DNA of 5,420 bases from Planctomycetota bacterium (GCA_030018555.1 JASEHY010000106.1:1-5420), one strand, 5' to 3'; counted from the stretch's first letter, positions 1 through 5,420 are shown. Program-made: numbers and translations. The notes: generated by a model not told the origin, from the letters alone.

Positions 1-45
1 CAAGTTCAGCATGACAGTCAGCGACGAGGGACAAATAGGTTTGTC
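1..45. repeat. Possible fragment of a dispersed palindromic repeat at left edge
   Basis: The first bases, CAAGTTCAGCATGACA, look like the right half of a short inverted repeat of the type CTGAA-n-TTCAG that is dispersed between genes in many bacterial genomes. The left half would lie outside the window, so this rests on pattern memory only. Within the window, GACAAA at 30-35 and TTTGTC at 40-45 form a 6-bp inverted repeat with a 4-base loop. No coding frame is evident on either strand here. Confidence 0.3.
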
Positions 46-70
46 AACAGTCTCACATTATATCTAATAT
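41..70 (+). promoter_or_regulatory. Candidate sigma-70-type promoter
   Basis: TTGTCA at 41-46 resembles a -35 box. TAATAT at 65-70 resembles a -10 box, with an 18-base spacer. It lies about 50 bases upstream of the first start codon and would drive the whole operon, because the genes downstream are almost gapless. The region is AT-rich, so chance matches are likely. The -35 candidate overlaps the right arm of a small inverted repeat (30-45), which could be an operator, but nothing else supports that. Confidence 0.3.
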
Positions 71-105
71 TAAACAAAAGGATACTTTTTATTAAAACCC
101 GGCAC

Positions 106-111
106 GAGGAG
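106..111 (+). promoter_or_regulatory. Shine-Dalgarno site of the selenoprotein gene
   Basis: GAGGAG lies 6 bases before the ATG at 118, which is near-ideal strength and spacing and fixes that start. It is a much stronger site than those before selA and selB, whose starts abut the preceding stop codon and probably depend on translational coupling. Confidence 0.8.
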
Positions 112-117
112 AATATT

Positions 118-1128
118 ATGAAGAAAATATTATGCATAGTCGGAATATGTCTTGTTCTGGTATTGATGACCCATCAGAATATTTCATTCACAGAAGATAA
201 TGGGTCAACAAAGTCGGAACTTTTTAAGAACTATCCGCTTAAGGTCGTTTCTAATGATAAGGATAAGCAGGGGCTTGCTGTAATCACACCGAATATGATA
301 CAGAAGCCGGATGCCCCCAGAAAGCCAATTACTACATACACTAAAGGCACTGTTGAAGGTGTCGGTATAATACTGATTGATGTGAATGAAAACAATATGT
401 ATGACGAGGTCGGCACTGATTTGATGGTCATCGCAGATAGCAGTTACGCCGTACCGCTCAGCAGTGTTATCAACATAAAGAACAATCTTTATAATTGCAA
501 TGTAGAACCTAATGGTCAGCAAATATCGCTCAAGCCTTATGATGGTGAGTTCGGGGTGGTTGACCTGTTCAGTCAGTTTAAGTGCGAGAAGCCGCCTCTT
601 GATATGGCTATTCTTCGTTCAGGTAACGATATTTATATTGATGCGGCACGGAATAAGAAGACAACCCTTCCCTGTGGCTCATATAATCTGTGGCTGGGCT
701 ATATTCAAGAGGACAGAAATAATCAGGTCGCTATCAAGCAGGCAGGTATGCCAACCATAGAGGTTACTGCTAAAGTTGATGAAGCCACCAAACAGAAGGT
801 GAAGAATACTATTAAATGGGGTGCCCCATTCCGGATAGACTTTCAGTGTTCTGCTGATGAAAATAAGGTGAAAGTGTCTTATTCAGGTATGAGGGTTTTT
901 GGCTGTGCCGGTGAGGAATATTTTAATATTAAACCACCACTTTTCCCGGCAATAGAAGTGAAAGATGCGAAGGGCGAGGTGGTCGCCAAAGGCTCATTCT
1001 GTGTGACCTGAGGGGGCTCAGTTAAGGATTACTCCGGTGGAGTAAGAAAAGGTGCAAAGCCGCCGTTCAAGATAATTCTGACCTATAAGCACAAAATACT
1101 CGGCGAGATGAAAGGCGAAAAGGAATAA
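118..1128 (+). CDS. Putative exported selenoprotein with C-terminal CxxU motif (UGA read as Sec)
   Basis: I do not recognise a named family. Read through the in-frame TGA at 1009-1011, the product is 336 residues with Sec at 298; stopped there it would be 297. Residues 1-18 (MKKILCIVGICLVLVLM...) form a signal peptide or N-terminal anchor without a clear lipobox, so the protein should act outside the cytoplasmic membrane. Residues 88-97 (DVNENNMYDE) resemble an acidic, Ca-binding EF-hand-like loop. Cysteines lie at 127, 156, 186, 244, 263 and 295. The last forms C295-V-T-U298, a CxxU motif typical of thiol/selenol redox centres. The 38 residues after Sec (starting GGSVKDYSGG) are Gly/Lys-rich and end at a TAA three bases before selD. 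Readthrough is supported by the SECIS-like hairpin after the TGA, the CxxU motif and the adjoining selDAB genes. The catalytic role is unknown. The alternative is a true stop at 1009, leaving a 120-base gap before selD. Confidence 0.75.
1009..1011 (+). other. In-frame UGA proposed to encode selenocysteine (Sec298)
   Basis: The TGA follows codons for GSFCVT and is followed in frame by codons for GGSVKDY, so Sec would be the second redox residue of a Cys-x-x-Sec pair. The frame stays open for 38 further codons. An open run of that length has roughly a 0.16 chance at random composition, so openness alone is weak evidence. The weight comes from the hairpin at 1029-1045, the Cys three residues upstream and the operon of Sec machinery that follows. 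Confidence 0.75.
1012..1064 (+). promoter_or_regulatory. Candidate bacterial SECIS element
   Basis: Just downstream of the UGA, TTACTCC (1029-1035) pairs perfectly with GGAGTAA (1039-1045). This gives a 7-bp stem capped by the tri-nucleotide loop GGU (1036-1038). Bacterial SECIS elements recognised by the SelB C-terminus need a short hairpin with a G in the first loop positions and a GU in the loop, roughly 16-37 bases after the UGA. Here 24 bases intervene. A lower helix is also possible: GGGGGC (1012-1017) against GCCGCC (1059-1064), five pairs with one G-G mismatch, placing the UGA at the base of an extended stem. As in other bacteria, the element lies inside the coding sequence. Folding was done by eye. 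Confidence 0.7.
1118..1124 (+). promoter_or_regulatory. Shine-Dalgarno site favouring the GTG start of selD
   Basis: AAAAGGA ends 7 bases before the GTG at 1132 and lies within the last codons of the selenoprotein extension. It favours GTG 1132 over ATG 1165. Because the site is inside the extended frame, ribosomes that read through the UGA would reach the selD start, whereas ribosomes stopping at 1011 would end 120 bases short. Confidence 0.55.
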
Positions 1129-1131
1129 GCT

Positions 1132-2232
1132 GTGCACCGCTCCCCCGAAGTAATCGGGGGATATATGCCAGAAAATACAGGTTCGCTGGGCTCACTGCAA
1201 GTACGGCTTACCCGAACGGTTCACAGTGCCGGCTGCGCCGCAAAACTCAGTCCGGGTAATTTGAGCAGGGCTCTTTGCGGACTTCCTGTTAAGAAAGACC
1301 CTAATCTTCTTGTCGGTTTAGATAAGCCGGATGACGCCGGCGTCTATAAATTGTCCGACCAAATCGCCATAATTCAAACCGTAGATTTTTTCCCGCCGAT
1401 AGTTGATGACCCATATCTATTCGGGCAGATTGCGGCAACTAATGCCCTGAGCGATATCTACGCAATGGGCGGAAAACCTATCACCGCAATGAATGTTGTG
1501 GGATTCCCATCAGAGAAATTACCACTGGACATTTTAAGACAAATATTGAAAGGTGGGCTTGACAAGGTCCACGAAGCGGACGCAGTCTTGGTCGGCGGTC
1601 ATACGATTGATGATGTAGAATTAAAATATGGCTTGTCCGTCACCGGTATTATTCATCCGAAGAAAATCATTACTAACTCAACAGCTCAACCGGGTGATAA
1701 ATTAATACTTACCAAGTTAATCGGGACAGGCGTTATCACCACCGCTCTTAAAGCCGGAAAGGTCTCTCAGAAAAGCATATCTGCGGTAATAAAATCTATG
1801 TCATTTCTTAACCGTGAGGCATCGCTAATAATCCAAAAAACCGGTGTAAATGCCTGCACTGATGTGACCGGTTTCAGTTTAATAGGTCATTCTTATATAA
1901 TGGCTGTTAACAGCGATGTTAGTATAATTATTGACCATAAAGCAGTTCCCTATTTTCCTAAGGCGCAACTGTTAGTTAGAGAAGGATTTATCCCCGGCGG
2001 AACATACAACAACAGGAAGTTTTATTCACCATATATTACTGTAAGAGAACAGGTAACGACAGAAGCCCTGAACCTTTTATTTGACCCGCAGACATCAGGC
2101 GGGCTTCTTATATCTGTTTCTCACAAGAAAGCACCGTTGGTTCTGAGCCGGTTAAAAGCAAATGGTATAAAACAAGCCCGCATTATAGGTGAGGTAGTGA
2201 GGAAACAACCAGCCCGAATTATTGTAATTTAA
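1132..2232 (+). CDS. selD: Selenide, water dikinase (selenophosphate synthetase), Cys form
   Basis: SelD makes selenophosphate from selenide and ATP in the cytosol, the selenium donor for SelA. Family motifs are clear. The N-terminal catalytic loop is SAGCAAKL with Cys35 and Lys38, matching the GCGCK region of E. coli SelD; this copy uses Cys where many SelDs use Sec. TVDFF (83-87), a long ATP-binding stretch FGQIAATNALSDIYAMGG, VGGHTIDD (154-161), CTDVTGFSLIGH and DPQTSGG (318-324) follow in order, ending in IGEVV. The GTG start at 1132 has AAAAGGA ending 7 bases upstream and gives 366 residues. An in-frame ATG at 1165 gives 355, closer to the usual length near 345-350, but has only a badly spaced GGGGGA. 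The extra N-terminal residues are encoded by a palindromic repeat. The gene starts 3 bases after the selenoprotein stop and its TAA abuts selA, so it is cotranscribed. Confidence 0.96.
   Translation: MHRSPEVIGGYMPENTGSLGSLQVRLTRTVHSAGCAAKLSPGNLSRALCGLPVKKDPNLLVGLDKPDDAGVYKLSDQIAIIQTVDFFPPIVDDPYLFGQIAATNALSDIYAMGGKPITAMNVVGFPSEKLPLDILRQILKGGLDKVHEADAVLVGGHTIDDVELKYGLSVTGIIHPKKIITNSTAQPGDKLILTKLIGTGVITTALKAGKVSQKSISAVIKSMSFLNREASLIIQKTGVNACTDVTGFSLIGHSYIMAVNSDVSIIIDHKAVPYFPKAQLLVREGFIPGGTYNNRKFYSPYITVREQVTTEALNLLFDPQTSGGLLISVSHKKAPLVLSRLKANGIKQARIIGEVVRKQPARIIVI
1141..1161. repeat. Short palindromic element at the 5' end of selD
   Basis: TCCCCCGA (1141-1148) and TCGGGGGA (1154-1161) form a perfect 8-bp inverted repeat around the 5-base loop AGTAA. 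It lies between the GTG and ATG start candidates of selD, where it encodes SPEVIGG. It is much richer in GC than its surroundings, like the elements inside selB. No T-run follows, so it is not a typical intrinsic terminator. It could be a mobile palindrome that lengthened the N-terminus, or a hairpin affecting initiation at ATG 1165. Confidence 0.75.
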
Positions 2233-3645
2233 ATGAGCAAAACCAAGAAAAGACCCTTACGACATATACCGCAGGTGGAACAATTATTGAATCATCCCCT
2301 GATAAAAGAAAGTATCCATACTCATCAGCGAGGTATAGTAGTAGAAATAATCCGGACTACTCTATCTAATATAAGAAGACTTTCCAAGAAAGAGTTTACT
2401 GATTATGACTTATCGCTTGATGCTTTATCACGAATGATAATTCAACGGCTGAAAGAAATAACCCAGCCGAGTTTAAGGCGGGTTATTAATGCAACGGGTA
2501 TAGTTCTTCATACAGGTCTGGGCAGGGCGCTCTTGCCGGAATCCGCCAGACAGGCATTGTTGGAGGCATCCGGGCATTATTGTAATCTTGAGATAGACAT
2601 TTTGAGTGATGAGCGGAAGGAACGTAATCTCCATATTGAAGATTTATTATGTCTGATTACGGGTGGCGAATCGGCGCTGGTGGTCAATAACAATGCCTCA
2701 GCCGTTTTATTATCGCTTAATACCATAGCCCAGGACAAGGAGGTAATTGTTTCCCGCGGGCATCTGGTTGAAATCGGTGGTGGCTTCCGTCTGCCTGAGG
2801 TAATCTCTAAAAGCGGTGCGCATCTGATAGAAGTAGGCACTACAAATAAAACATATCTTGACGATTACCGTCTGGCGATTAACCCTGAGACAAAAGCCAT
2901 TTTAAGGGTTCACACCAGTAACTTCCGGATGCTTGGTTTTGTCGCCGAGGTTGGATTAGCGGAACTGGTTCAATTAGCACATCAGAAACATATAGCAGTT
3001 ATAGATGATTTGGGCAGCGGGGCGCTGATTGATTTGAGTAGATATAATCCCAAATCACAATGGTCAGAGCCGATGGTTCAACAAAGCATAAGAAGTGGTT
3101 CAACCGTTGTAACCTTCAGCGGTGATAAATTATTAGGCGGACCTCAAGCCGGAATTATTGTGGGTAAGAAACGGGTTGTTGATGCAATGAAAAGGAATCC
3201 TTTATATCGTGCGGTTCGGCTGGATAAATTGCGACTTGCCGCCCTGGAAGCCACTCTGAAACTTTATCTTAATGAAGAAGAAGCCATCAGGAAGATTCCT
3301 GTTCTTGAAGCCATCTTGAAACCCCTTGAGAAAATAGGGCATCTGGCAGAAGAATTAATAAGCAGATTGAATAAGGCGGTTACTACTGAGACAATTAAAG
3401 TTACGGTGGAGGACGGAGTATCATACGCAGGCGGCGGCACACTACCAGCAGAGGAAATACCTACTAAATTGGTGGCAATTCAACCATTAAGAATCAGTTC
3501 ATCTGAACTCTCACAAAGATTGCGGCTTACTACCCCTGCCTTAAAAGGTCGTGTATATAAAAACAAACTCTATCTTGATATGAGAACAGTGAGAGATGAT
3601 GAAATAGATGTAATGTTTGATATCCTGAAACAGGCAATTATCTGA
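2233..3645 (+). CDS. selA: L-seryl-tRNA(Sec) selenium transferase
   Basis: SelA is a PLP-dependent enzyme of the cytosol that converts Ser-tRNA(Sec) to Sec-tRNA(Sec) using selenophosphate from SelD, working as a large ring-shaped oligomer in characterised bacteria. The 470 residues match the usual family length. The N-terminal tRNA-binding helical region is followed by the hallmark RRVINATGIVLHTGLGRALL, then EVGTTNKTYLDDY, VHTSNFRMLGF, IDDLGSGALID and SGDKLLGGPQAG. Lys299 of the last motif should hold PLP, equivalent to Lys295 in E. coli. The C-terminal part carries GGGTLPAEEIPT and the closing LYLDMRTV. No repeat insertion is visible here, unlike in selB. The ATG directly abuts the selD TAA with no good Shine-Dalgarno, which implies translational coupling. 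The stop is TGA, followed after three bases by selB in the same frame. Confidence 0.97.
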   Translation: MSKTKKRPLRHIPQVEQLLNHPLIKESIHTHQRGIVVEIIRTTLSNIRRLSKKEFTDYDLSLDALSRMIIQRLKEITQPSLRRVINATGIVLHTGLGRALLPESARQALLEASGHYCNLEIDILSDERKERNLHIEDLLCLITGGESALVVNNNASAVLLSLNTIAQDKEVIVSRGHLVEIGGGFRLPEVISKSGAHLIEVGTTNKTYLDDYRLAINPETKAILRVHTSNFRMLGFVAEVGLAELVQLAHQKHIAVIDDLGSGALIDLSRYNPKSQWSEPMVQQSIRSGSTVVTFSGDKLLGGPQAGIIVGKKRVVDAMKRNPLYRAVRLDKLRLAALEATLKLYLNEEEAIRKIPVLEAILKPLEKIGHLAEELISRLNKAVTTETIKVTVEDGVSYAGGGTLPAEEIPTKLVAIQPLRISSSELSQRLRLTTPALKGRVYKNKLYLDMRTVRDDEIDVMFDILKQAII

Positions 3646-3648
3646 ACT

Positions 3649-5420
3649 ATGGATTATGTTGTCATCAGTACCGCAGGACATATAGACCATGGCAAGACAT
3701 CTTTGATTAAGGCATTGACCGCTGGAGAAGTTACTCGCCTCGCTTTCGCCACGGCGAAGCGGGAAGGTAAAAAGTTAAATCTTGACCGTTTGCCAGAAGA
3801 GAAAAAGCGGGAAATGACAATAGACCTCGGCTTCAGTTATCTAAACCTGCCATCCGGACGGTGTGCCGAGATTATTGATGTCCCCGGACACGAGCGGTTT
3901 ATTAAGAATATGCTCGCCGGCGTCTCCGCCATTGATATGGCTCTCCTTGTGGTTGATGCCAACGAATCGGTAATGCCCCAGACACGAGAACATTTTAATA
4001 TCCTGAAATTGTTAGGTATCAAAAAAGGTATTATCGTCATTACCAAGATTGACCTTGCAGATGATGAGCAACTGCAATTGGTGATTGAGGATATTCAACA
4101 GACCTTTCGTGGAAGTTTCTTGGAGGACGCTCCTATTATTAAAACATCAGTAGTCCAAGAGGTTGGGCTAACTCAACTTATCCAAACTATTGACCGGTTA
4201 TCTAAAGACATTTCACCTAAAGATTATACTCTACCGGTAAGGATGCCGATTGACCGCGTATTCACTATAAGCGGTTTTGGGACTGTTGTTACCGGGACAC
4301 TGGCAAGTGGTATCTTAAAAGTGGATGATTTAATAGAAATGCTACCGCAGAATATCTCATCTAGAGTTCGCTCTATAGAAAGTCATAGCCAGAAAATAAC
4401 ACAAGCAAAGGCAGGACAGAGAGTGGGCATAAGTTTAGCAGGCATTAAGCGACCGGATTTGGCACGGGGTAATTGTCTTGTCCAACCAGGGTATCTTGTT
4501 TCAAGTCGCCTATTTGATGCGAAACTAAATCTCCTGGAAACCTGTTTGCGTCCTATCAAGAATAATATGAGGGTGAGACTGCATCTCGGTTCTGGCGAAT
4601 TCCTCGCAAGAATTCGGCTCCTTGATAAAGAACTAATCAACCAGGGCGAATCAGGATTTGTCCAGATAAGAACAGAATCGCCGCTGCCCCTGACTAAAAA
4701 TGACCGCTTTATAATACGGTTTTATACGCCGATGACAACTCTCGGCGGTGGCTATGTTATTGACCCTTTACCTGTTAAGCATAAACAATTCCAGAAAGGT
4801 ATTGCGGACACACTTGCTATATTTGAGAAAGCAAACACTCCGGAAATGGTGGAACAAATTCTACTTAATATGCCTGCTCGCCTCGCTTTCCCAACCTCGC
4901 TCTCGCTCGGCGAGGCGGGCGCTACGGCGAAGCGGGAAGGAATTATGAGTGAAGAACAACTCGCTAAAAGAACAGGATTGCCTCTATCATCGCTTAAACA
5001 TACAATAGACACATTAATATTGCAGGGAACCATCTTTCGTTCAACTCAAGGTCATCTCCTGATGCATCGCCAAAAACTGCAAGAACTAAAAGATAAAATT
5101 ATTGGTCTTCTTGACGACTTCCATAAAAATCAGCCATTACGATTAAATATTACCATTCAGGAAATCCGCCCAAAAGTCATTTCGGATGCAGCCGCCAAGA
5201 AGCAACCCTGTCCCGAATCCCGAAGGCCTTCGGGACGGGAGTCCGCCTTTGGCGGGAATGTCCCACAATATGAATGGTTCTTTAATTATGCACTGGACGA
5301 ATTAGTAAAGGAAACGAAAATCCAGATAACGCTCAATTCTATGGGGTCAAGCAATATCTTTCCTGTCCCCCGCCCAGCAGGGCGAGGCTCGCCCCCGAAG
5401 GGGGCGGCATCCCGCCTTAG
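3649..5420 (+). CDS. selB: Selenocysteine-specific elongation factor SelB, 3' end outside window
   Basis: SelB is the EF-Tu-like GTPase that brings Sec-tRNA(Sec) to the ribosome and binds the SECIS hairpin with its C-terminal winged helices. The first 590 residues are open to the window edge. The GTPase domain shows G1 GHIDHGKT (10-17), switch I Thr57 in EMTIDLGF, G3 DVPGH (77-81) and G4 TKID (132-135). Domain II begins near residue 198 with RMPIDRVFTISGFGTVVTG. Domain III carries VRLHLGSGEFLARIRLLD and ends at TTLGGGYVIDP (363-373). Winged-helix segments follow, such as MSEEQLAKRTGLPLSSLKHT. Four GC-rich palindromic tracts are translated in frame near residues 29-40, 410-431, 521-537 and 572-590, making the protein longer than usual (E. 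coli SelB is 614 residues). The start follows the selA TGA by 3 bases and lacks a good Shine-Dalgarno. The final winged helix is expected past the edge. Frame integrity beyond 5420 is unknown. Confidence 0.93.
   Translation, partial: MDYVVISTAGHIDHGKTSLIKALTAGEVTRLAFATAKREGKKLNLDRLPEEKKREMTIDLGFSYLNLPSGRCAEIIDVPGHERFIKNMLAGVSAIDMALLVVDANESVMPQTREHFNILKLLGIKKGIIVITKIDLADDEQLQLVIEDIQQTFRGSFLEDAPIIKTSVVQEVGLTQLIQTIDRLSKDISPKDYTLPVRMPIDRVFTISGFGTVVTGTLASGILKVDDLIEMLPQNISSRVRSIESHSQKITQAKAGQRVGISLAGIKRPDLARGNCLVQPGYLVSSRLFDAKLNLLETCLRPIKNNMRVRLHLGSGEFLARIRLLDKELINQGESGFVQIRTESPLPLTKNDRFIIRFYTPMTTLGGGYVIDPLPVKHKQFQKGIADTLAIFEKANTPEMVEQILLNMPARLAFPTSLSLGEAGATAKREGIMSEEQLAKRTGLPLSSLKHTIDTLILQGTIFRSTQGHLLMHRQKLQELKDKIIGLLDDFHKNQPLRLNITIQEIRPKVISDAAAKKQPCPESRRPSGRESAFGGNVPQYEWFFNYALDELVKETKIQITLNSMGSSNIFPVPRPAGRGSPPKGAASRL
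3734..3767. repeat. In-frame palindromic element, copy 1 (selB GTPase domain)
   Basis: This 34-base GC-rich tract has imperfect inverted arms: CGCTTTCGCC (3741-3750) pairs with GGCGAAGCG (3753-3761) with one bulged T. Its left end CTCGCCTCGCTTTC and right end ACGGCGAAGCGGGAAGG recur identically at 4877-4890 and 4924-4940. It is translated as RLAFATAKREG between G1 and the switch I Thr. The spacing from the GKT motif to DRLPEEKK is about 17 residues longer than in E. coli SelB, which points to an insertion without frame loss. Confidence 0.85.
4877..4940. repeat. In-frame palindromic element, copy 2 (selB before winged helices)
   Basis: This is a 64-base relative of copy 1, sharing its 14-base left end and 17-base right end exactly. 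The middle differs: 33 bases replace 3, a net 30 bases, so the frame is kept. The middle has its own hairpin, CCTCGC (4895-4900) with GCGAGG (4910-4915), nested inside the outer arms CGCTT (4884-4888) and AAGCG (4930-4934). It is read in the same frame as copy 1, giving RLAF...TAKREG (411-431). It sits in the linker between domain III and the first winged-helix segment. Confidence 0.85.
5211..5257. repeat. In-frame tandem hairpin element in selB (third tract)
   Basis: TCCCGAAGGCCTTCGGGA (5218-5235) is a perfect 18-base palindrome. It is extended outward by TCCCG (5211-5215) and CGGGA (5236-5240) across a 2-base bulge. A second hairpin follows: CCGCC (5243-5247) with GGCGG (5251-5255) around TTT. 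The sequence differs from the two earlier selB elements. It is translated as PESRRPSGRESAFGG (residues 522-536) between IQEIRPKV...KKQP and PQYEWFFNYALDELV, which reads as one winged-helix segment interrupted by the insert. Confidence 0.8.
5369..5420. repeat. GC-rich palindromic tract at right edge of selB window
   Basis: Several overlapping inverted repeats are packed here: CGCCC (5371-5375) with GGGCG (5380-5384), GGCGAG (5381-5386) with CTCGCC (5388-5393), and CGCCCCC (5390-5396) with GGGGGCG (5400-5406) around a GAA loop. The composition contrasts sharply with the AT-rich codons just before it. In the selB frame it encodes a Pro/Gly/Arg/Ala-rich run (RPAGRGSPPKGAASRL) unlike SelB. The right end is cut by the window, so whether the frame survives cannot be seen. 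Confidence 0.7.

Noticed and set aside
112..134. AATATTATG repeated at 112-120 and 126-134 as an alternative start or operator
   Set aside because: The second ATG (132) lacks a suitably spaced ribosome site and would cut into the signal peptide; the repeat is short and AT-rich, consistent with chance.
205..522. Reverse-strand open frames opposite the selenoprotein gene
   Set aside because: They lie opposite a gene with a strong Shine-Dalgarno and signal peptide, and their translations show no recognisable features.
1141..1161. The selD-leading palindrome as a rho-independent terminator
   Set aside because: There is no downstream T-run, and it lies at or inside the start of selD within a cotranscribed operon.
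3643..3645. The TGA at the end of selA as a second Sec codon
   Set aside because: SelA is full length at this point with its normal C-terminal motif, selB begins 3 bases later, and no convincing stem with a GU loop follows. It is treated as a true stop.
4752..5033. Reverse-strand and alternative-frame open frames within selB
   Set aside because: SelB domain sequence runs continuously through this region in the forward frame; the other frames are shadows.
3720..5420. selB as a pseudogene because of the repeat tracts
   Set aside because: No stop or frameshift is seen through 590 codons, and all GTPase motifs remain. Only the unseen 3' end leaves doubt.

Overview
This bacterial window carries a selenocysteine (Sec) operon, selD-selA-selB, read left to right, behind a gene that I interpret as a new secreted or membrane-anchored selenoprotein. 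SelA marks the source as a bacterium, since archaea and eukaryotes make Sec-tRNA by the PSTK/SepSecS route. The genes are AT-leaning, but GC-rich palindromic elements are scattered through and between them. That suggests an uncultured or environmental lineage with many small repeats. I cannot assign a phylum from the sequence.

Layout. Positions 1-117 are non-coding, with part of a probable dispersed repeat at the left edge, a weak promoter candidate and a strong Shine-Dalgarno. Positions 118-1128 hold an exported protein. A conventional gene caller would stop it at the TGA at 1009-1011, but the frame continues for 38 codons to a TAA at 1126-1128, three bases before selD. The TGA completes a Cys-x-x-Sec motif and is followed by a hairpin with a GGU apical loop at the spacing expected of a bacterial SECIS. 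Next come selD (1132-2232, Cys form), selA (2233-3645) and selB (3649 to beyond the right edge). The four genes share one reading frame and are separated by 3, 0 and 3 bases.

How they work together. SelD makes selenophosphate. SelA uses it to convert Ser-tRNA(Sec) to Sec-tRNA(Sec). SelB carries that tRNA to ribosomes paused at a UGA followed by a SECIS. The first gene would then be both a client of the operon's machinery and its leader gene. No tRNA-Sec gene (selC) lies in the window.

A second unusual signal is in selB. At least three, probably four, GC-rich palindromic elements sit in frame inside the coding sequence. Two of them (3734-3767 and 4877-4940) share both ends and encode the same peptide ends, RLAF and TAKREG, in the same frame, one in the GTPase domain and one before the winged-helix domains. 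This resembles the Rickettsia palindromic elements that insert into proteins. A different palindrome lies at the start of selD.
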